A DNA stretch of 64,000 nt from UBA10518 sp022837185 (GTDB lineage Bacteria > Desulfobacterota > Desulfobulbia > Desulfobulbales > Desulfobulbaceae). Within the stretch, counting starts at the first letter, position 1, and each line of letters begins with the position of its first letter. A program made the translations under genes and the position numbers. Positions 1 to 8,812 of this stretch are shown piece by piece. The stretch is from assembly GCA_034007705.1 (NCBI GenBank), contig JAVEQK010000001.1, positions 186,001-250,000 of the forward strand. The letters are read 5' to 3'. The notes beneath the pieces were generated by a model that worked only from the letters and a program-made list of their open reading frames with translations, had not been told where the DNA came from and made no database searches.

Positions 1-505
1 CGCTGATTTTATCCCTGCCCAGTTCCGGTGGATGAACCAGTTCACCGCTTGCCGTGACGGACACCATGAACTCAGGGGACCAGTCCGAGGAACGGATAAT
101 TTCGATCAGGTTGTTCTTGTTCACCATGTCACGGACCGTGCCGTCGATAATATCGGCGAGCAGGCTCATGGCCCGGGTTTCGGTGCCGACCGCCTGCATG
201 AAGCGCAGGGCATCGGTAATCCGCCAGCGGGCGGTGGTGTCAAGATAGATGTAGGTCTTGTCATTGGTGGGGATCTGGTTCGGTTCCCCGTCCCAGATCA
301 GTATTTTCTTTTCAAAAAAGTTAACTTTCTGAATGAAGGGGGTTTTGAACTTCAACCCGGCTTCCGTCAGGGACCCGCCAACCGGGCGGCCGAACTGGGT
401 GACGACCGCCTGCTGCCCCTCTTCCAGGATAAAAAATCCGTCCCAGACCGTGATGGTCAAGGCGACAACGATAATGAGCAGTACTATCTGAATAATTTTT
501 TTCAT
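1..505 (-). CDS. hflC: Membrane protease regulator HflC (partial, C-terminus outside window)
   Basis: HflC pairs with HflK in a membrane complex that surrounds and modulates the FtsH protease. Reading leftward from the ATG at 505, the first residues (MKKIIQIVLLIIVVALTITV) form a single N-terminal membrane anchor. A stomatin/prohibitin (SPFH) segment with the family's EEGQQAVVTQFGRP stretch and a DTTARWRI motif follows. About 168 codons are visible before the window edge cuts the gene. It lies 59 bases downstream of hflK on the same strand, the usual hflKC operon order. No frameshift is seen in the visible part. Confidence 0.95.
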   Translation of the reverse strand, partial: MKKIIQIVLLIIVVALTITVWDGFFILEEGQQAVVTQFGRPVGGSLTEAGLKFKTPFIQKVNFFEKKILIWDGEPNQIPTNDKTYIYLDTTARWRITDALRFMQAVGTETRAMSLLADIIDGTVRDMVNKNNLIEIIRSSDWSPEFMVSVTASGELVHPPELGRDKIS

Positions 506-564
506 GGGCTCTGGAACCTTTCCGTTCGGATCAATATTGATGGAGGTTGTCCTTCAGCGGTGCC

Positions 565-1680
565 TCAGGGTTTTTCCTGAATCTTCTGGTCCTGGGTCAG
601 GTTGAGAAAGGGCAGCAGGGTCTGCTGGTCCTTGTTCATGACGTAGACCCGTTCGACATTCGGCAGAATATCCTGCATCGCTTCAAGGTACATCCTTCGC
701 CGGGTGACTTCCTCGGCATTGAGGTATTCGGCGACGATGGAGTTGAAGCGGGCGGTCTCGCCCTTGGCCCGGTTGACCCGCTCAACCGCGTAGCCGTGTG
801 CCTCCTCGATGATTTTCTTTGCGTCACCCCTGGCCTTGGGGATAATCCTGTTGTACGTTTCCTCGGCTTCGTTGACCAGGCGCTTCATGTCCTGATCGGC
901 CTCGTTGACCTCGTTGAAGGCCGGCTTGACCGGATCGGGCGGATTGATGTCCTGCATCTGCAGGGCCACTATTCTGACCCCGCTCTCCAGCTTGTCCAGT
1001 TCGGCCTGCAGTTCCATTTTGGCGTCCGAAGCCAGGATTTCACGGTTGCTGAGCACGTAGTCAAAGTCCATGTTGCCGACAATCCGCCTCGTCACCATTT
1101 CCGATGCGTCGCGGACGGACTGAGGCACATTCTTGACCTTGAACAGGAAGTCGACCGGATCACTGATGATATACTGAACAATCCAGGCAACGTTGATGAC
1201 GTTCTTGTCACCGGTCAGCATCAGTGATTCCACCTCAAAGCCTTTCCGGTCAATCAAAACCTGCTGTCCCGGCGAGCGGGTACGGAAGCCGAACTCCTCT
1301 TTCCTGACCGCCTCGATGTTTACCTTGTTGAGATCCTCCAGGTAGGGAATTTTGAAATGCAGACCGGAGGAGGTGGTCCGATGGTATTTCCCGAACCGCA
1401 GGACGACCCCGACCTCACCGGGCTCAATGGTATAAAACGAAGTGTAGACGACCTGGAGCAGCAGCACCGCAACGACGATTACCGCGATCTTGCCGATGCC
1501 GGCAAAGGGGTTCTGGGGGCTGCGGGGCTGCCTGCCCTCTCCGGATGGAGGCGGCTCGGAGCCGCCGTCATGACCGCTGAAACTGTCGCGGATCTTCTGG
1601 ATGATGGCGGCAATGATATCTTCGGGTGAGGATGGCTTTTTTTTCTGTCCCCAGGGGGACTGCTGGTCATTCATGGGCAT
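565..1680 (-). CDS. hflK: FtsH protease activity modulator HflK
   Basis: This is the membrane-anchored SPFH-domain partner of HflC; the pair forms a large cage around FtsH and affects turnover of membrane proteins. The 371-residue product has a Gly/Pro/Ser-rich cytoplasmic N-terminus (about residues 35-58). One transmembrane helix follows near residues 63-82, then the SPFH core beginning TIEPGEVGVVLRFGKY, and a charged helical C-terminal region (NEAEETYNRIIPKARG). Two in-frame ATG codons (1680 and 1674) are possible starts. It is transcribed leftward ahead of hflC and downstream of a rhomboid protease gene, which suggests a small membrane-proteolysis cluster. Confidence 0.95.
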   Translation of the reverse strand: MPMNDQQSPWGQKKKPSSPEDIIAAIIQKIRDSFSGHDGGSEPPPSGEGRQPRSPQNPFAGIGKIAVIVVAVLLLQVVYTSFYTIEPGEVGVVLRFGKYHRTTSSGLHFKIPYLEDLNKVNIEAVRKEEFGFRTRSPGQQVLIDRKGFEVESLMLTGDKNVINVAWIVQYIISDPVDFLFKVKNVPQSVRDASEMVTRRIVGNMDFDYVLSNREILASDAKMELQAELDKLESGVRIVALQMQDINPPDPVKPAFNEVNEADQDMKRLVNEAEETYNRIIPKARGDAKKIIEEAHGYAVERVNRAKGETARFNSIVAEYLNAEEVTRRRMYLEAMQDILPNVERVYVMNKDQQTLLPFLNLTQDQKIQEKP

Positions 1681-1802
1681 TATTCGCTCTGAAGTGGAGA
1701 TTGAATAAGGAAAACTTCTTGAAACGGCTTGTCTTGATACGGGTTCTTAAGCATACTGTAAAAGCGGTGCTTTGCAATATTTTTTTGCGCATTGGGAACG
1801 GT

Positions 1803-2717
1803 TTACGGTCCGAGGGCCATCTCCCAGCTGACAATGATGAACAGCAGGGCAAGGGTGAACAGGCTCAACTGCCGGCCAGGCCGGCTGGCCAGCCGGACCA
1901 GGTCGAAATGCCTGATCAGCATGCCGATGCCGATGCCGCAGAGAAAGCCGAAGAAATGGGCGCCGAGGTCCGTCCGTTCGCCTCCGGCGCCGAGCATGGC
2001 CAGCAGGGCCGCTCCGGCGCCCAGGGGAATCAGCAGGTTTTTGAACCCTTTCAGGGGGCCGGCAAAAATCTGCATCCCGCTGAGGAGCCCGATGGCGGCA
2101 AAGATCGAGGTGGAAAAGCCGACCGAGAGATGGGCCTCGTCGCGGGTGATGATGTTCAGCAGGTTGCCCAGCGATCCGCAGGCGACGAGCAGCAGCAGCG
2201 AAAGCCCGTAGCCCGTGGTTTTGCCGAGCAGGTGAACGATGAAGCCGCCGATGATGCAGTTGCCGATGAGATGGGCCTGGTCCGCATGCAGGGTGAGGGC
2301 GGTTACCAGCCGCCACCATTCGCCCTGCTCCAGAATGGCCCTGCTGTCGATGGCCCCGCGGGAAAACCAGGCAACGTTATCCTGCCAGGGGCCGGTCACC
2401 CAGAAGAACAGGGCCAGGGCGCCGATTATCAGAAGGGTTGGAGGATTGGAGGAGAAGCGGGCCGGCTGATAAGGGGGCGGGCGTTCCGGCCAGCCCTCGT
2501 TTTCCTCGAAGTACTGTTCAAGATGGTGCCGGGCCGCCTCGGCGAATTCTTCGTCAACCGTCAGGCCGTCGCCGCGGGGGCTGTACGCATGGGGTATGCC
2601 CACGGAACTCAACACCAGTGAGCAGAGGGCCAGATAATCGGGGGAGCCGGCGGCGATAATCGGATTGGGATCCCTGCCGGTCACGTCCGGGGAAAGGATT
2701 ACGTTGCGGGGCGGCAT
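1803..2717 (-). CDS. Rhomboid-family intramembrane serine protease
   Basis: Rhomboids cut membrane-spanning substrates inside the bilayer with a Ser-His dyad. Using the ATG at 2717 the product has 304 residues. A soluble N-terminal region of about 90 residues (with VDEEFAEAARHHLEQYFEE) precedes several hydrophobic helices. The catalytic set is visible: HLIGN (Asn153, HxxxN motif), GFSTS (Ser202 of the GxS motif) and GAHFFGF (His254). The GxS motif reads GFSTSIF rather than the common GASG form. A longer frame starting at a TTG at 2792 exists but has no ribosome-binding site I can see. It lies upstream of hflKC on the same strand; its substrate is unknown. Confidence 0.88.
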   Translation of the reverse strand: MPPRNVILSPDVTGRDPNPIIAAGSPDYLALCSLVLSSVGIPHAYSPRGDGLTVDEEFAEAARHHLEQYFEENEGWPERPPPYQPARFSSNPPTLLIIGALALFFWVTGPWQDNVAWFSRGAIDSRAILEQGEWWRLVTALTLHADQAHLIGNCIIGGFIVHLLGKTTGYGLSLLLLVACGSLGNLLNIITRDEAHLSVGFSTSIFAAIGLLSGMQIFAGPLKGFKNLLIPLGAGAALLAMLGAGGERTDLGAHFFGFLCGIGIGMLIRHFDLVRLASRPGRQLSLFTLALLFIIVSWEMALGP

Positions 2718-2911
2718 GTGAATGGAGCGCTTGGTCTGGACATGGGTTCCGGACGGCAGAGATTGGAGGAAAAAGGAGTCGCGATACAGCAAACCAGTTG
2801 AAATTTTAAGTACGATTCCGCGAATGGCAATGGTATGATGGCGCAGCTTTTCGCCGGAGCGGCGCCATGGTTCCGGCGGGGAAACACGCTGTCACGCGGT
2901 CAGGGGGGTGA

Positions 2912-4135
2912 ATGAAGAAACTGCCGGGAACACGAATGCATTACGGCTGGATGGTGGCGGCCGTCGGCTGTCTCTGCATTTTTGCCTGCCTCGGCCTGGG
3001 GAGGTTCGCCATCGGCATGCTTCTCCCGGCCATGGGGGAAGCGCTGCATCTCAGCTATTCCCAGATGGGTCTGATCAGCACCTGCAATTTCCTGGGCTAT
3101 CTGGCCGCCGTCCTGGTCAGCGGCGGGGTGCAGGCCCGCTGCGGCGCACGGAAACTTATTTTCGCCGCTCTGGTCCTGGTTGGTGTTTCCACCGCCCTGA
3201 TCGGGGCAGCCCGGAGTTTTCCGGTCGTTGCCCTGCTCTATGCCCTGACCGGCATCGGCAGCGGCGCCGCCAATGTGTCGATGATGGGTCTGGTGACGGC
3301 CTGGTTCAACAGCCGGCTGCGGGGCAGGGCTGCTGGGTTTGTCGTCATCGGCAGCGGCTTCGCCATTCTTCTTTCAGGCCAGATTGTTCCGCAGCTCAAT
3401 GCGCTGCGTCCGGACGGCTGGCGCCTGAGCTGGTTTGTCCTCGCCGGCACGGTTTTCGTGATTTCCATCATCTGCTGGCTTGTCCTGCGGGATCGGCCTC
3501 AGGAGCTCGGTCTGGGCAAAGTCGGTGATCGGGCCCCCGGACCATCCGAACCGCCGCGGCGGATATTCCTGCCGCTGGACCGGAAGGCCATTTATCTCTG
3601 CGGGGTCATCTATTTTATCTTCGGCTTTACCTATGTTATCTATGCGACCTTTATCGTGACGGTCCTTGTCCAGGAATACAACTTTTCCGAACAGGTGGCC
3701 GGTACGTTCTGGTCGGCGGTCGGCCTGCTCAGTCTGCTTTCCGGCCCGGTTTTCGGCACCCTGTCGGACAGGATCGGCCGCCGGGGGGGGCTGATGATTG
3801 TCTTCTCGATGCAGACCGTTGCCTACCTTCTGGTTGGCCTGCGGCTCGAGGGCGCGGCTCTGGCCCTGTCCATCGGCTGTTTCGGGGTCGTTGCCTGGAG
3901 CATCCCCTCGATAATGATCGCCCTGGTCGGCGACCTGGTCGGGGCGCAGAACACGGTGCGGGTGTTCGGCCTGATCACCTTTATTTTCGGACTCGGCCAG
4001 ATAGCCGGACCCTATGTCGCCGGGATCATGGCCGAGAAAACAGGCAGTTTTGCCGGGGCGTTTATCATGGCCGCCGTGCTGACCCTCACCGCAGTGGCCG
4101 TCTCCTCGAGACTGAAGGTGCCGAAAAGGGGGTGA
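2912..4135 (+). CDS. Major facilitator superfamily transporter
   Basis: A 407-residue polytopic membrane protein with about twelve hydrophobic helices arranged as two halves. The MFS loop 2-3 motif is degenerate (GGVQARCGARK), but the equivalent in the second half is clear (GTLSDRIGRRGG near residue 285). The ATG at 2912 follows a strong purine-rich site (aggggggtga). Its architecture suggests a secondary transporter of small organic compounds, but nothing in the sequence or neighbours shows the substrate. It diverges from the rhomboid gene with about 190 bases between the starts. A linker with PGPSEPPRRI lies between the two halves. Confidence 0.85.
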   Translation: MKKLPGTRMHYGWMVAAVGCLCIFACLGLGRFAIGMLLPAMGEALHLSYSQMGLISTCNFLGYLAAVLVSGGVQARCGARKLIFAALVLVGVSTALIGAARSFPVVALLYALTGIGSGAANVSMMGLVTAWFNSRLRGRAAGFVVIGSGFAILLSGQIVPQLNALRPDGWRLSWFVLAGTVFVISIICWLVLRDRPQELGLGKVGDRAPGPSEPPRRIFLPLDRKAIYLCGVIYFIFGFTYVIYATFIVTVLVQEYNFSEQVAGTFWSAVGLLSLLSGPVFGTLSDRIGRRGGLMIVFSMQTVAYLLVGLRLEGAALALSIGCFGVVAWSIPSIMIALVGDLVGAQNTVRVFGLITFIFGLGQIAGPYVAGIMAEKTGSFAGAFIMAAVLTLTAVAVSSRLKVPKRG

Positions 4136-4357
4136 GCGGGGTTCCGGTCCGGCAGGGGATCCTGTCTTCCCCCTCGGACTTCGCCCTGACTCCGGTCCAG
4201 GACATCGGGGACAATTTCTTGAGGCAGGGAGATTGCTTGGCATTTTCAACGCAAAAGAGTATTATTTCCGTTTTACTGGAAACAACATCGACGGGTGCGG
4301 GAGAGAGAGCGGAATGCAGAAAAAGGGAACGGGCGGGAAGCAGCAGGAAAGATTTGA

Positions 4358-4444
4358 TGGTGCCGAAGGGGAGAGTCGAACTCCCACGGAGATACCCCCA
4401 CTAGACCCTGAACCTAGCGCGTCTACCAATTCCGCCACTTCGGC
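4358..4444 (-). tRNA. tRNA-Leu (anticodon CAG)
   Basis: The reverse strand folds as a type II (long variable arm) tRNA. The acceptor GCCGAAG at the 5' end pairs with CTTCGGC, followed by discriminator A and an encoded CCA. A GGTAGACGC D-loop and a GTTCGACTC T-arm are present. The anticodon loop TTCAGGG gives CAG, which reads CUG leucine codons. It has its own promoter upstream on the minus strand and stands alone between the MFS gene and ribF. Confidence 0.97.
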
Positions 4445-4457
4445 ACGATCGGGTGGA

Positions 4458-4486
4458 AATATGCTCGTCAAACCCGGTTTTGTCAA
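4458..4486 (-). promoter_or_regulatory. Sigma70-type promoter for tRNA-Leu
   Basis: On the minus strand a perfect -35 TTGACA (4486-4481) and a -10 CATATT (4463-4458) are separated by 17 bases. They end 14 bases upstream of the tRNA 5' end, a fitting distance. Confidence 0.75.
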
Positions 4487-4505
4487 GCACTTCTTTGGTG
4501 TTTGA

Positions 4506-5498
4506 ATGGAAAAAAAGACAAGGATCATGAAACTGTACACCACCATTGAGGCTATCAGCACCCCGTTTTTTCGCGCCTGTGTGACGATCGGCAATTTCGA
4601 CGGCGTGCATCTCGGTCACCAGCAGCTGTTCCGGGAGGTTGTCAGCAGAGCCGGCCGGATCGGCGGCACCAGCGTTGTTGTCACCTTTGACCCCCATCCC
4701 CTCAAGGTGCTGCATCCGGGGGCCATCCGTCTCATTTCCACCACCGAACAGAAGATCGAACTCATCCAGAAGGCCGGCATCGATGTTCTTGTCATCATCC
4801 CCTTTGATCTGGAATTCGCCGCAACCGGTGCCGATGAGTTCGTGGAAGAGATACTTATCCGCCGGATCGGAGTCAGGGAACTGGTGGTGGGATACGATTA
4901 CGCCTTCGGCAGGGGGCGGCAGGGCAATATAGACTTCCTCCGGGCCAAAGGCAGGGAAAGGGGCTTTCCGGTGACGGTCGTCGACGCCTTTTATACGGAA
5001 GGGATGCTGGTCAGCAGCACCAGGATCAGGGAGCTTGTGGCCGAGGGGAGGATGGGGGAGGTGCGCAAATTGCTCGGACGGTATTATCAGATCAGGGGCG
5101 AGGTGCAGCGCGGGAAACAGCGGGGCGGCGGAGTGGTCGGCTTTCCCACGGCGAACCTGCGGATATCGGAGGAGGACCTGTGTCCCAGACGGGGCGTGTA
5201 CGTCACCCAGGTCATCTACGACGGCAAGTGTTACGGCGGGGTGTCCAACATAGGGTATAATCCCACTTTCGGGGACAACAGGCTGGTCGCCGAGACGCAT
5301 ATTTTTGATTTCCATGACGATATCTACGGCAAGCCCATCAGGATCAACCTTCTGCAGCATCTGCGCGAGGAGAAAAAATTCAGCGGTCCCGAGGCACTGG
5401 CGGCCCAGATACTGAAGGATATCGAGGCGGCCCGGGAGGTTCTCGAGTCGGCCCAGAAGGAGCTGCTGCTTTCCTGTGAGGAGAGCTTCAGCCGGTGA
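4506..5498 (+). CDS. ribF: Bifunctional riboflavin kinase / FMN adenylyltransferase
   Basis: RibF phosphorylates riboflavin to FMN and then adenylates FMN to FAD in the cytoplasm. The N-terminal nucleotidyltransferase domain shows GNFDGVHLGHQ (about residues 29-39), the TFDPHP motif and SSTRIRE. The C-terminal riboflavin kinase domain begins near residue 195 with RGEVQRGK and GFPTANL. Its 330 residues match the family. Two in-frame ATGs (4506, 4527) are possible starts; neither has an ideal ribosome-binding site. It is not in the ribE-ribBA-ribH operon 2.6 kb downstream. The flavoproteins AprA, QmoA and QmoB in this window all depend on its product. Confidence 0.96.
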   Translation: MEKKTRIMKLYTTIEAISTPFFRACVTIGNFDGVHLGHQQLFREVVSRAGRIGGTSVVVTFDPHPLKVLHPGAIRLISTTEQKIELIQKAGIDVLVIIPFDLEFAATGADEFVEEILIRRIGVRELVVGYDYAFGRGRQGNIDFLRAKGRERGFPVTVVDAFYTEGMLVSSTRIRELVAEGRMGEVRKLLGRYYQIRGEVQRGKQRGGGVVGFPTANLRISEEDLCPRRGVYVTQVIYDGKCYGGVSNIGYNPTFGDNRLVAETHIFDFHDDIYGKPIRINLLQHLREEKKFSGPEALAAQILKDIEAAREVLESAQKELLLSCEESFSR

Positions 5499-5743
5499 GC
5501 TGGGCGCGGGGGTGAAATTTCCTCTTGCCTCATTGTGGTTTGTACCTATATTGTTAGGTACTTTTCCATCAGCATAATCTCATCGCCTTGTCACAATGCG
5601 GCTGCCGTCCATGGGTGCGACGGCCATGCAGGGAACTGCTGTGCCGTGTCGCCGACGGAGCACATCGGGAGCGAGGCGCCGGCCGCATGATGCACTGAAC
5701 ACCGGCAACCCGCTGGGTTGCGAAAGATGAAAGGATAAATACC

Positions 5744-6379
5744 ATGTCAGAAAACAGGAGTCAGGCGGATATTGCCGCAGTGATCAAGGAACTAGAAGAA
5801 ATCGTGGCCAAAAAACCCGAGAACGTCATGGCGCACCACCATCTCGGCCTCGTGTACCGGCAGGCCGGTCGCAATGATGATGCCATCCGGGAACTGGAAA
5901 AAGCGCTGGAACTCGACGATAACTCGGTGGAAAGCCTGATTAATCTGGGCGCCATCTATTTTGACCGGGGGGAAATGGACAAGGCCCTGGAACTCAATCA
6001 GCGGGCCTTGAAAATCACCCCCAAAATGGCCGAGGCCCATGTCAACATAGGCCTGATCCGGCAGCAGCAGAACCGCATTGATGAAGCCATTGAATCCTAT
6101 GTGACGGCCACTCAGATCGTCCCCACCCTGATCACCGGCTGGATCAACCTCACTTCCGCCTATACGATGAAGGAGGAGGACGACAAGGCGGTGGAAGCGG
6201 CGCGGCAGGCGGTGAGCATCGACCCGGACTCGGCCATGGCCAGGAACAATCTGGCGGTGGCGCTCTACTTCAAGGGAGATTACCGGGATGCCAGGGAAAA
6301 CATGGAAAAAGCCAGGGAGCTTGGCTACTCGGTTGATCCCCGTTTTGCCCAGGCCCTGGAGGAAAAAATGGGTCAATGA
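5744..6379 (+). CDS. Tetratricopeptide repeat protein
   Basis: A 211-residue soluble protein made almost wholly of about five 34-residue TPR units (from roughly residue 29 to 198). The typical small residues are present (for example HLGLVYRQAGRNDDAI, NLGAIYFDRGEMDKAL, NNLAVALYFKGDYRDA). No signal peptide, membrane segment or catalytic domain is seen, so it is probably a protein-protein scaffold. Its stop overlaps the ATG of the next gene (ATGA), and that gene in turn overlaps another TPR gene, so the three form one translationally coupled unit. I do not recognise a specific function. Confidence 0.8.
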   Translation: MSENRSQADIAAVIKELEEIVAKKPENVMAHHHLGLVYRQAGRNDDAIRELEKALELDDNSVESLINLGAIYFDRGEMDKALELNQRALKITPKMAEAHVNIGLIRQQQNRIDEAIESYVTATQIVPTLITGWINLTSAYTMKEEDDKAVEAARQAVSIDPDSAMARNNLAVALYFKGDYRDARENMEKARELGYSVDPRFAQALEEKMGQ

Positions 6380-7512
6380 TGCGCCAGGGGGAAAGTCATA
6401 ACGTCAAACCCTTTTGCCCGTTCTGCGGAGCCGATGTCGGCCGGCCGGGAAATCCCGTGCAGCGGAAGCTGACCGAATTCCCCGTCGGCAAATGCGAGTG
6501 CGGCGCCGTCTATGCCAGTGACGCGACCGGACACAATGTCGGGGCGGCCATGGTCGAATGCCTGGTGGCCGCCTGTCATGACGATTGGGATCTTGCCTGG
6601 GAACTGGTTCCCGAGGACGATTATCTCACCGGACGCATCGAGCGGTACGACGAAGTCAACCATCAGGTGGTGCCGGCCGGTACGATGGATGGGCGAACCG
6701 TTCGGGGTGTTCTTTATTTTGTCCGCCTGCACCGGGAGCTGGAGGAAATCGCCGCCCGCTTCGATCACCGGCAGGAGGCCGGCGCCGGAGGGGCGGAGGC
6801 GGGCGAACCGCTCATTGAACCCCGGCGCGATCCCAAACGGCGGAAGAAGAGGGCGGACAAGCAGCTGGTAAAGGAGCTCGCGGCGGCCGGCGACATCGAC
6901 GCGCTGGTTGACTACTGTTTTGATGATCGGAGGACCCTGCGTTTTCTGCAGCGGCTGCTCTACGAACCTGATGAAGCGGACCGATACTGGGCGGCCTGGG
7001 TGATCGGCCAGGTCTGCGCCAGGGTGTCGAGCCGCGAGCCCGGGCCGGTGGCCGACCTCATGCACCGGCTGTTTGAAGCCTGTTCGGATTCGGCGGCAAC
7101 AAGCTGGGGCATGATCGAAGCCATCGGCTGCATCATTGCCGCCCGGCCCGACATCTACGGGGCGTTCACCCGCCACTTGCTTTCCTTCATGGGCGATACA
7201 AGTACACAGGCCCAGGTTATCTGGGCATTGGGGGAGATTGCGCGGACCAGGCCCGATCTCATCCGCAAAACGCCTTTTTACGCCCTGCTTCCTTTTCTCG
7301 GGCATGAAAAGACCGAAATCCGCGGGCTCGTGGTTCGACTTATGGGGCGCATACGGGCCGCCGAGGCTGCCCTCCAGATTATGGGCCTGCGGAATGATCA
7401 GAGCGAAATGACCGTTTATGAACAGGGTCGGCCCCAGCGCACGAGCGTTGCCCGGCTGGCGGCTGAAGCCATGGAAATGATACACAGCAAAGGGGATGCG
7501 GCAAATGAGTGA
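6376..7512 (+). CDS. DVU0298-like protein: zinc-ribbon-like N-terminus and HEAT-like C-terminus
   Basis: A 378-residue protein of unknown function resembling the family labelled DVU0298 in Desulfovibrio (recognised from memory, not searched). The N-terminus has two cysteine pairs, CPFCG and KCECG, about 30 residues apart, suggesting a zinc ribbon. A conserved-looking DDWDLAWELVPEDDYLTG stretch follows. After a basic linker (RRDPKRRKKRADK, about residue 155) the rest is helical with HEAT-like repeats (ARTRPDLIRKTPFYALLPFL, EIRGLVVRLMGRI). It overlaps both neighbouring TPR genes, which points to a shared assembly role. No enzymatic motif is seen. Confidence 0.65.
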   Translation: MMRQGESHNVKPFCPFCGADVGRPGNPVQRKLTEFPVGKCECGAVYASDATGHNVGAAMVECLVAACHDDWDLAWELVPEDDYLTGRIERYDEVNHQVVPAGTMDGRTVRGVLYFVRLHRELEEIAARFDHRQEAGAGGAEAGEPLIEPRRDPKRRKKRADKQLVKELAAAGDIDALVDYCFDDRRTLRFLQRLLYEPDEADRYWAAWVIGQVCARVSSREPGPVADLMHRLFEACSDSAATSWGMIEAIGCIIAARPDIYGAFTRHLLSFMGDTSTQAQVIWALGEIARTRPDLIRKTPFYALLPFLGHEKTEIRGLVVRLMGRIRAAEAALQIMGLRNDQSEMTVYEQGRPQRTSVARLAAEAMEMIHSKGDAANE

Positions 7513-8110
7513 TCGGATACAACCTCTTGATGCAATCGGTCCGGTTCCGGGATCCGGACAGGACAGTGATGAGGCGCTGAATGACCCGGCCAAGGTCGAC
7601 TACAAGGCCGGCCGCGAGTACCTCAGTAAAAAAGATTATGTTCAGGCGGCGGTATGCTTCCATAATGCCCTGCGTGGTTTCGAGGAGCAGGGAAACGATC
7701 AGGGGGTGGCCAATGCCCATGATCGGATCGGCGACATATGCATGGAAAGGGAGGAGTTCGGCAAGGCCCTCGACCATTACCAGCGCGCCTTTGAAATATG
7801 CCGGAAGGAGAGCGACATTTTTTCCCTGGTTGCCCTCAACAAGAAAAAAGTACTGGCATACCGGAAAATGGGGGATCTGAATCTGGCCATGGCGGTCATG
7901 ATGGATATTCTCGACCATTACACCGAAACCAGAAATCCCAAAGGATCGGTGGAAGTCCTTGAAATGATCGCCGAAGTGTACAGGGAGAAAGGAGAGAATC
8001 TCAAGGCGGCCGATGCCTTGCGCACCATTGCCGGAATTCATCGCAACTTCGGCCACAAGAGAAAAGCGGAGGACTTCGATAAGAGGGCACTGAAGGCCGA
8101 ACAGGAATAA
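7505..8110 (+). CDS. Tetratricopeptide-like repeat protein
   Basis: A helical-repeat protein of 201 residues from the ATG at 7505; this start is preferred because a GGGG site lies about ten bases upstream, whereas the ATG at 7496 would be too close. Units such as ANAHDRIGDICMEREEFGKALDHY and EMIAEVYREKGENLKAADAL are TPR-like with 40-residue spacing, resembling the longer TPR variant. The N-terminal 30 residues look disordered. It overlaps the DVU0298-like gene by eight bases and is followed only three bases later by ribE, so it is likely cotranscribed with riboflavin synthesis. The function is unknown. Confidence 0.75.
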   Translation: MSDRIQPLDAIGPVPGSGQDSDEALNDPAKVDYKAGREYLSKKDYVQAAVCFHNALRGFEEQGNDQGVANAHDRIGDICMEREEFGKALDHYQRAFEICRKESDIFSLVALNKKKVLAYRKMGDLNLAMAVMMDILDHYTETRNPKGSVEVLEMIAEVYREKGENLKAADALRTIAGIHRNFGHKRKAEDFDKRALKAEQE

Positions 8111-8113
8111 TCG

Positions 8114-8776
8114 GTGTTCACCGGAATCGTTCAGGGGCGCGGCAGGGTTGCCGGCAAGGAGCCCGCCGGAGGCGGGATGGTGCTCCGGCTGGAAGCGGAT
8201 TTCGATCTTACCGAGTCGGAGGAAGGCGAATCCGTTGCCGTCAACGGCGTTTGTCTGACGGCCAGGGACATCAGGGGGAACACCTTTCTGGTCGATGTTT
8301 CTCCCGAAACCCTGTCCCGAACGGGTCTGGGGGCTCTGCGGCCTGGCTCCCGGGTCAACCTGGAGCGGGCGCTCAGGCTGAGCGACCGACTCGGCGGTCA
8401 CCTGGTCAGTGGCCATGTCGACGGCCTGGGCCGGGTTGAGGAACGGCGTTCCGTCGGTGATTTCACCCTCTTTACCTTTTCCCTGTCCCGTTCCCTGACA
8501 AAATATGTTATAGAAAAAGGTTCGATAGCGATCAACGGCGTCAGCCTGACGGTCAACGGTTGTGCGGGCGAGAGGTTTACCGTGTCCATCATTCCCCACA
8601 CCCTGGAGATAACAACCCTCGGCGAGCTCAAACCCGGGGACCTGGTCAATATCGAAGTTGACATAATAGGCAAATATGTTGAAAAGCTGCTCATGGACAA
8701 ATCCGCCGGGGCGGAGATGGGGTCGGGCGGCAGGATTAATGCCGCCTTTCTGGCCGAACACGGGTTTTTCAAATAA
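8114..8776 (+). CDS. ribE: Riboflavin synthase, alpha subunit
   Basis: This enzyme dismutates two 6,7-dimethyl-8-ribityllumazine molecules to riboflavin and a pyrimidinedione. The GTG start at 8114 gives the family's hallmark N-terminus MFTGIVQGRG. Two tandem lumazine-binding barrels are visible: VNGVCLTARD with GGHLVSGHVDG in the first half, and INGVSLTVN with SIIPHTLEITTLG in the second. Length (220 residues) is normal. It starts three bases after a TPR gene and leads the ribE-ribBA-ribH-nusB run. ribD is not in the window, and I see no FMN riboswitch upstream. Confidence 0.97.
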   Translation: MFTGIVQGRGRVAGKEPAGGGMVLRLEADFDLTESEEGESVAVNGVCLTARDIRGNTFLVDVSPETLSRTGLGALRPGSRVNLERALRLSDRLGGHLVSGHVDGLGRVEERRSVGDFTLFTFSLSRSLTKYVIEKGSIAINGVSLTVNGCAGERFTVSIIPHTLEITTLGELKPGDLVNIEVDIIGKYVEKLLMDKSAGAEMGSGGRINAAFLAEHGFFK

Positions 8777-8812
8777 AACGTGCGCCGGAGAGGCAGGAGA
8801 AAGAAGCAAGCG

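Noticed and set aside
4136..4357. Short open frames between the MFS gene and tRNA-Leu
   Set aside because: They overlap the tRNA on either strand, lack ribosome-binding sites and show no conserved pattern; I see nothing in this gap.
5499..5743. Possible small gene or RNA between ribF and the first TPR gene
   Set aside because: No frame with a ribosome-binding site or stable fold stands out; at most it holds a promoter I could not define.
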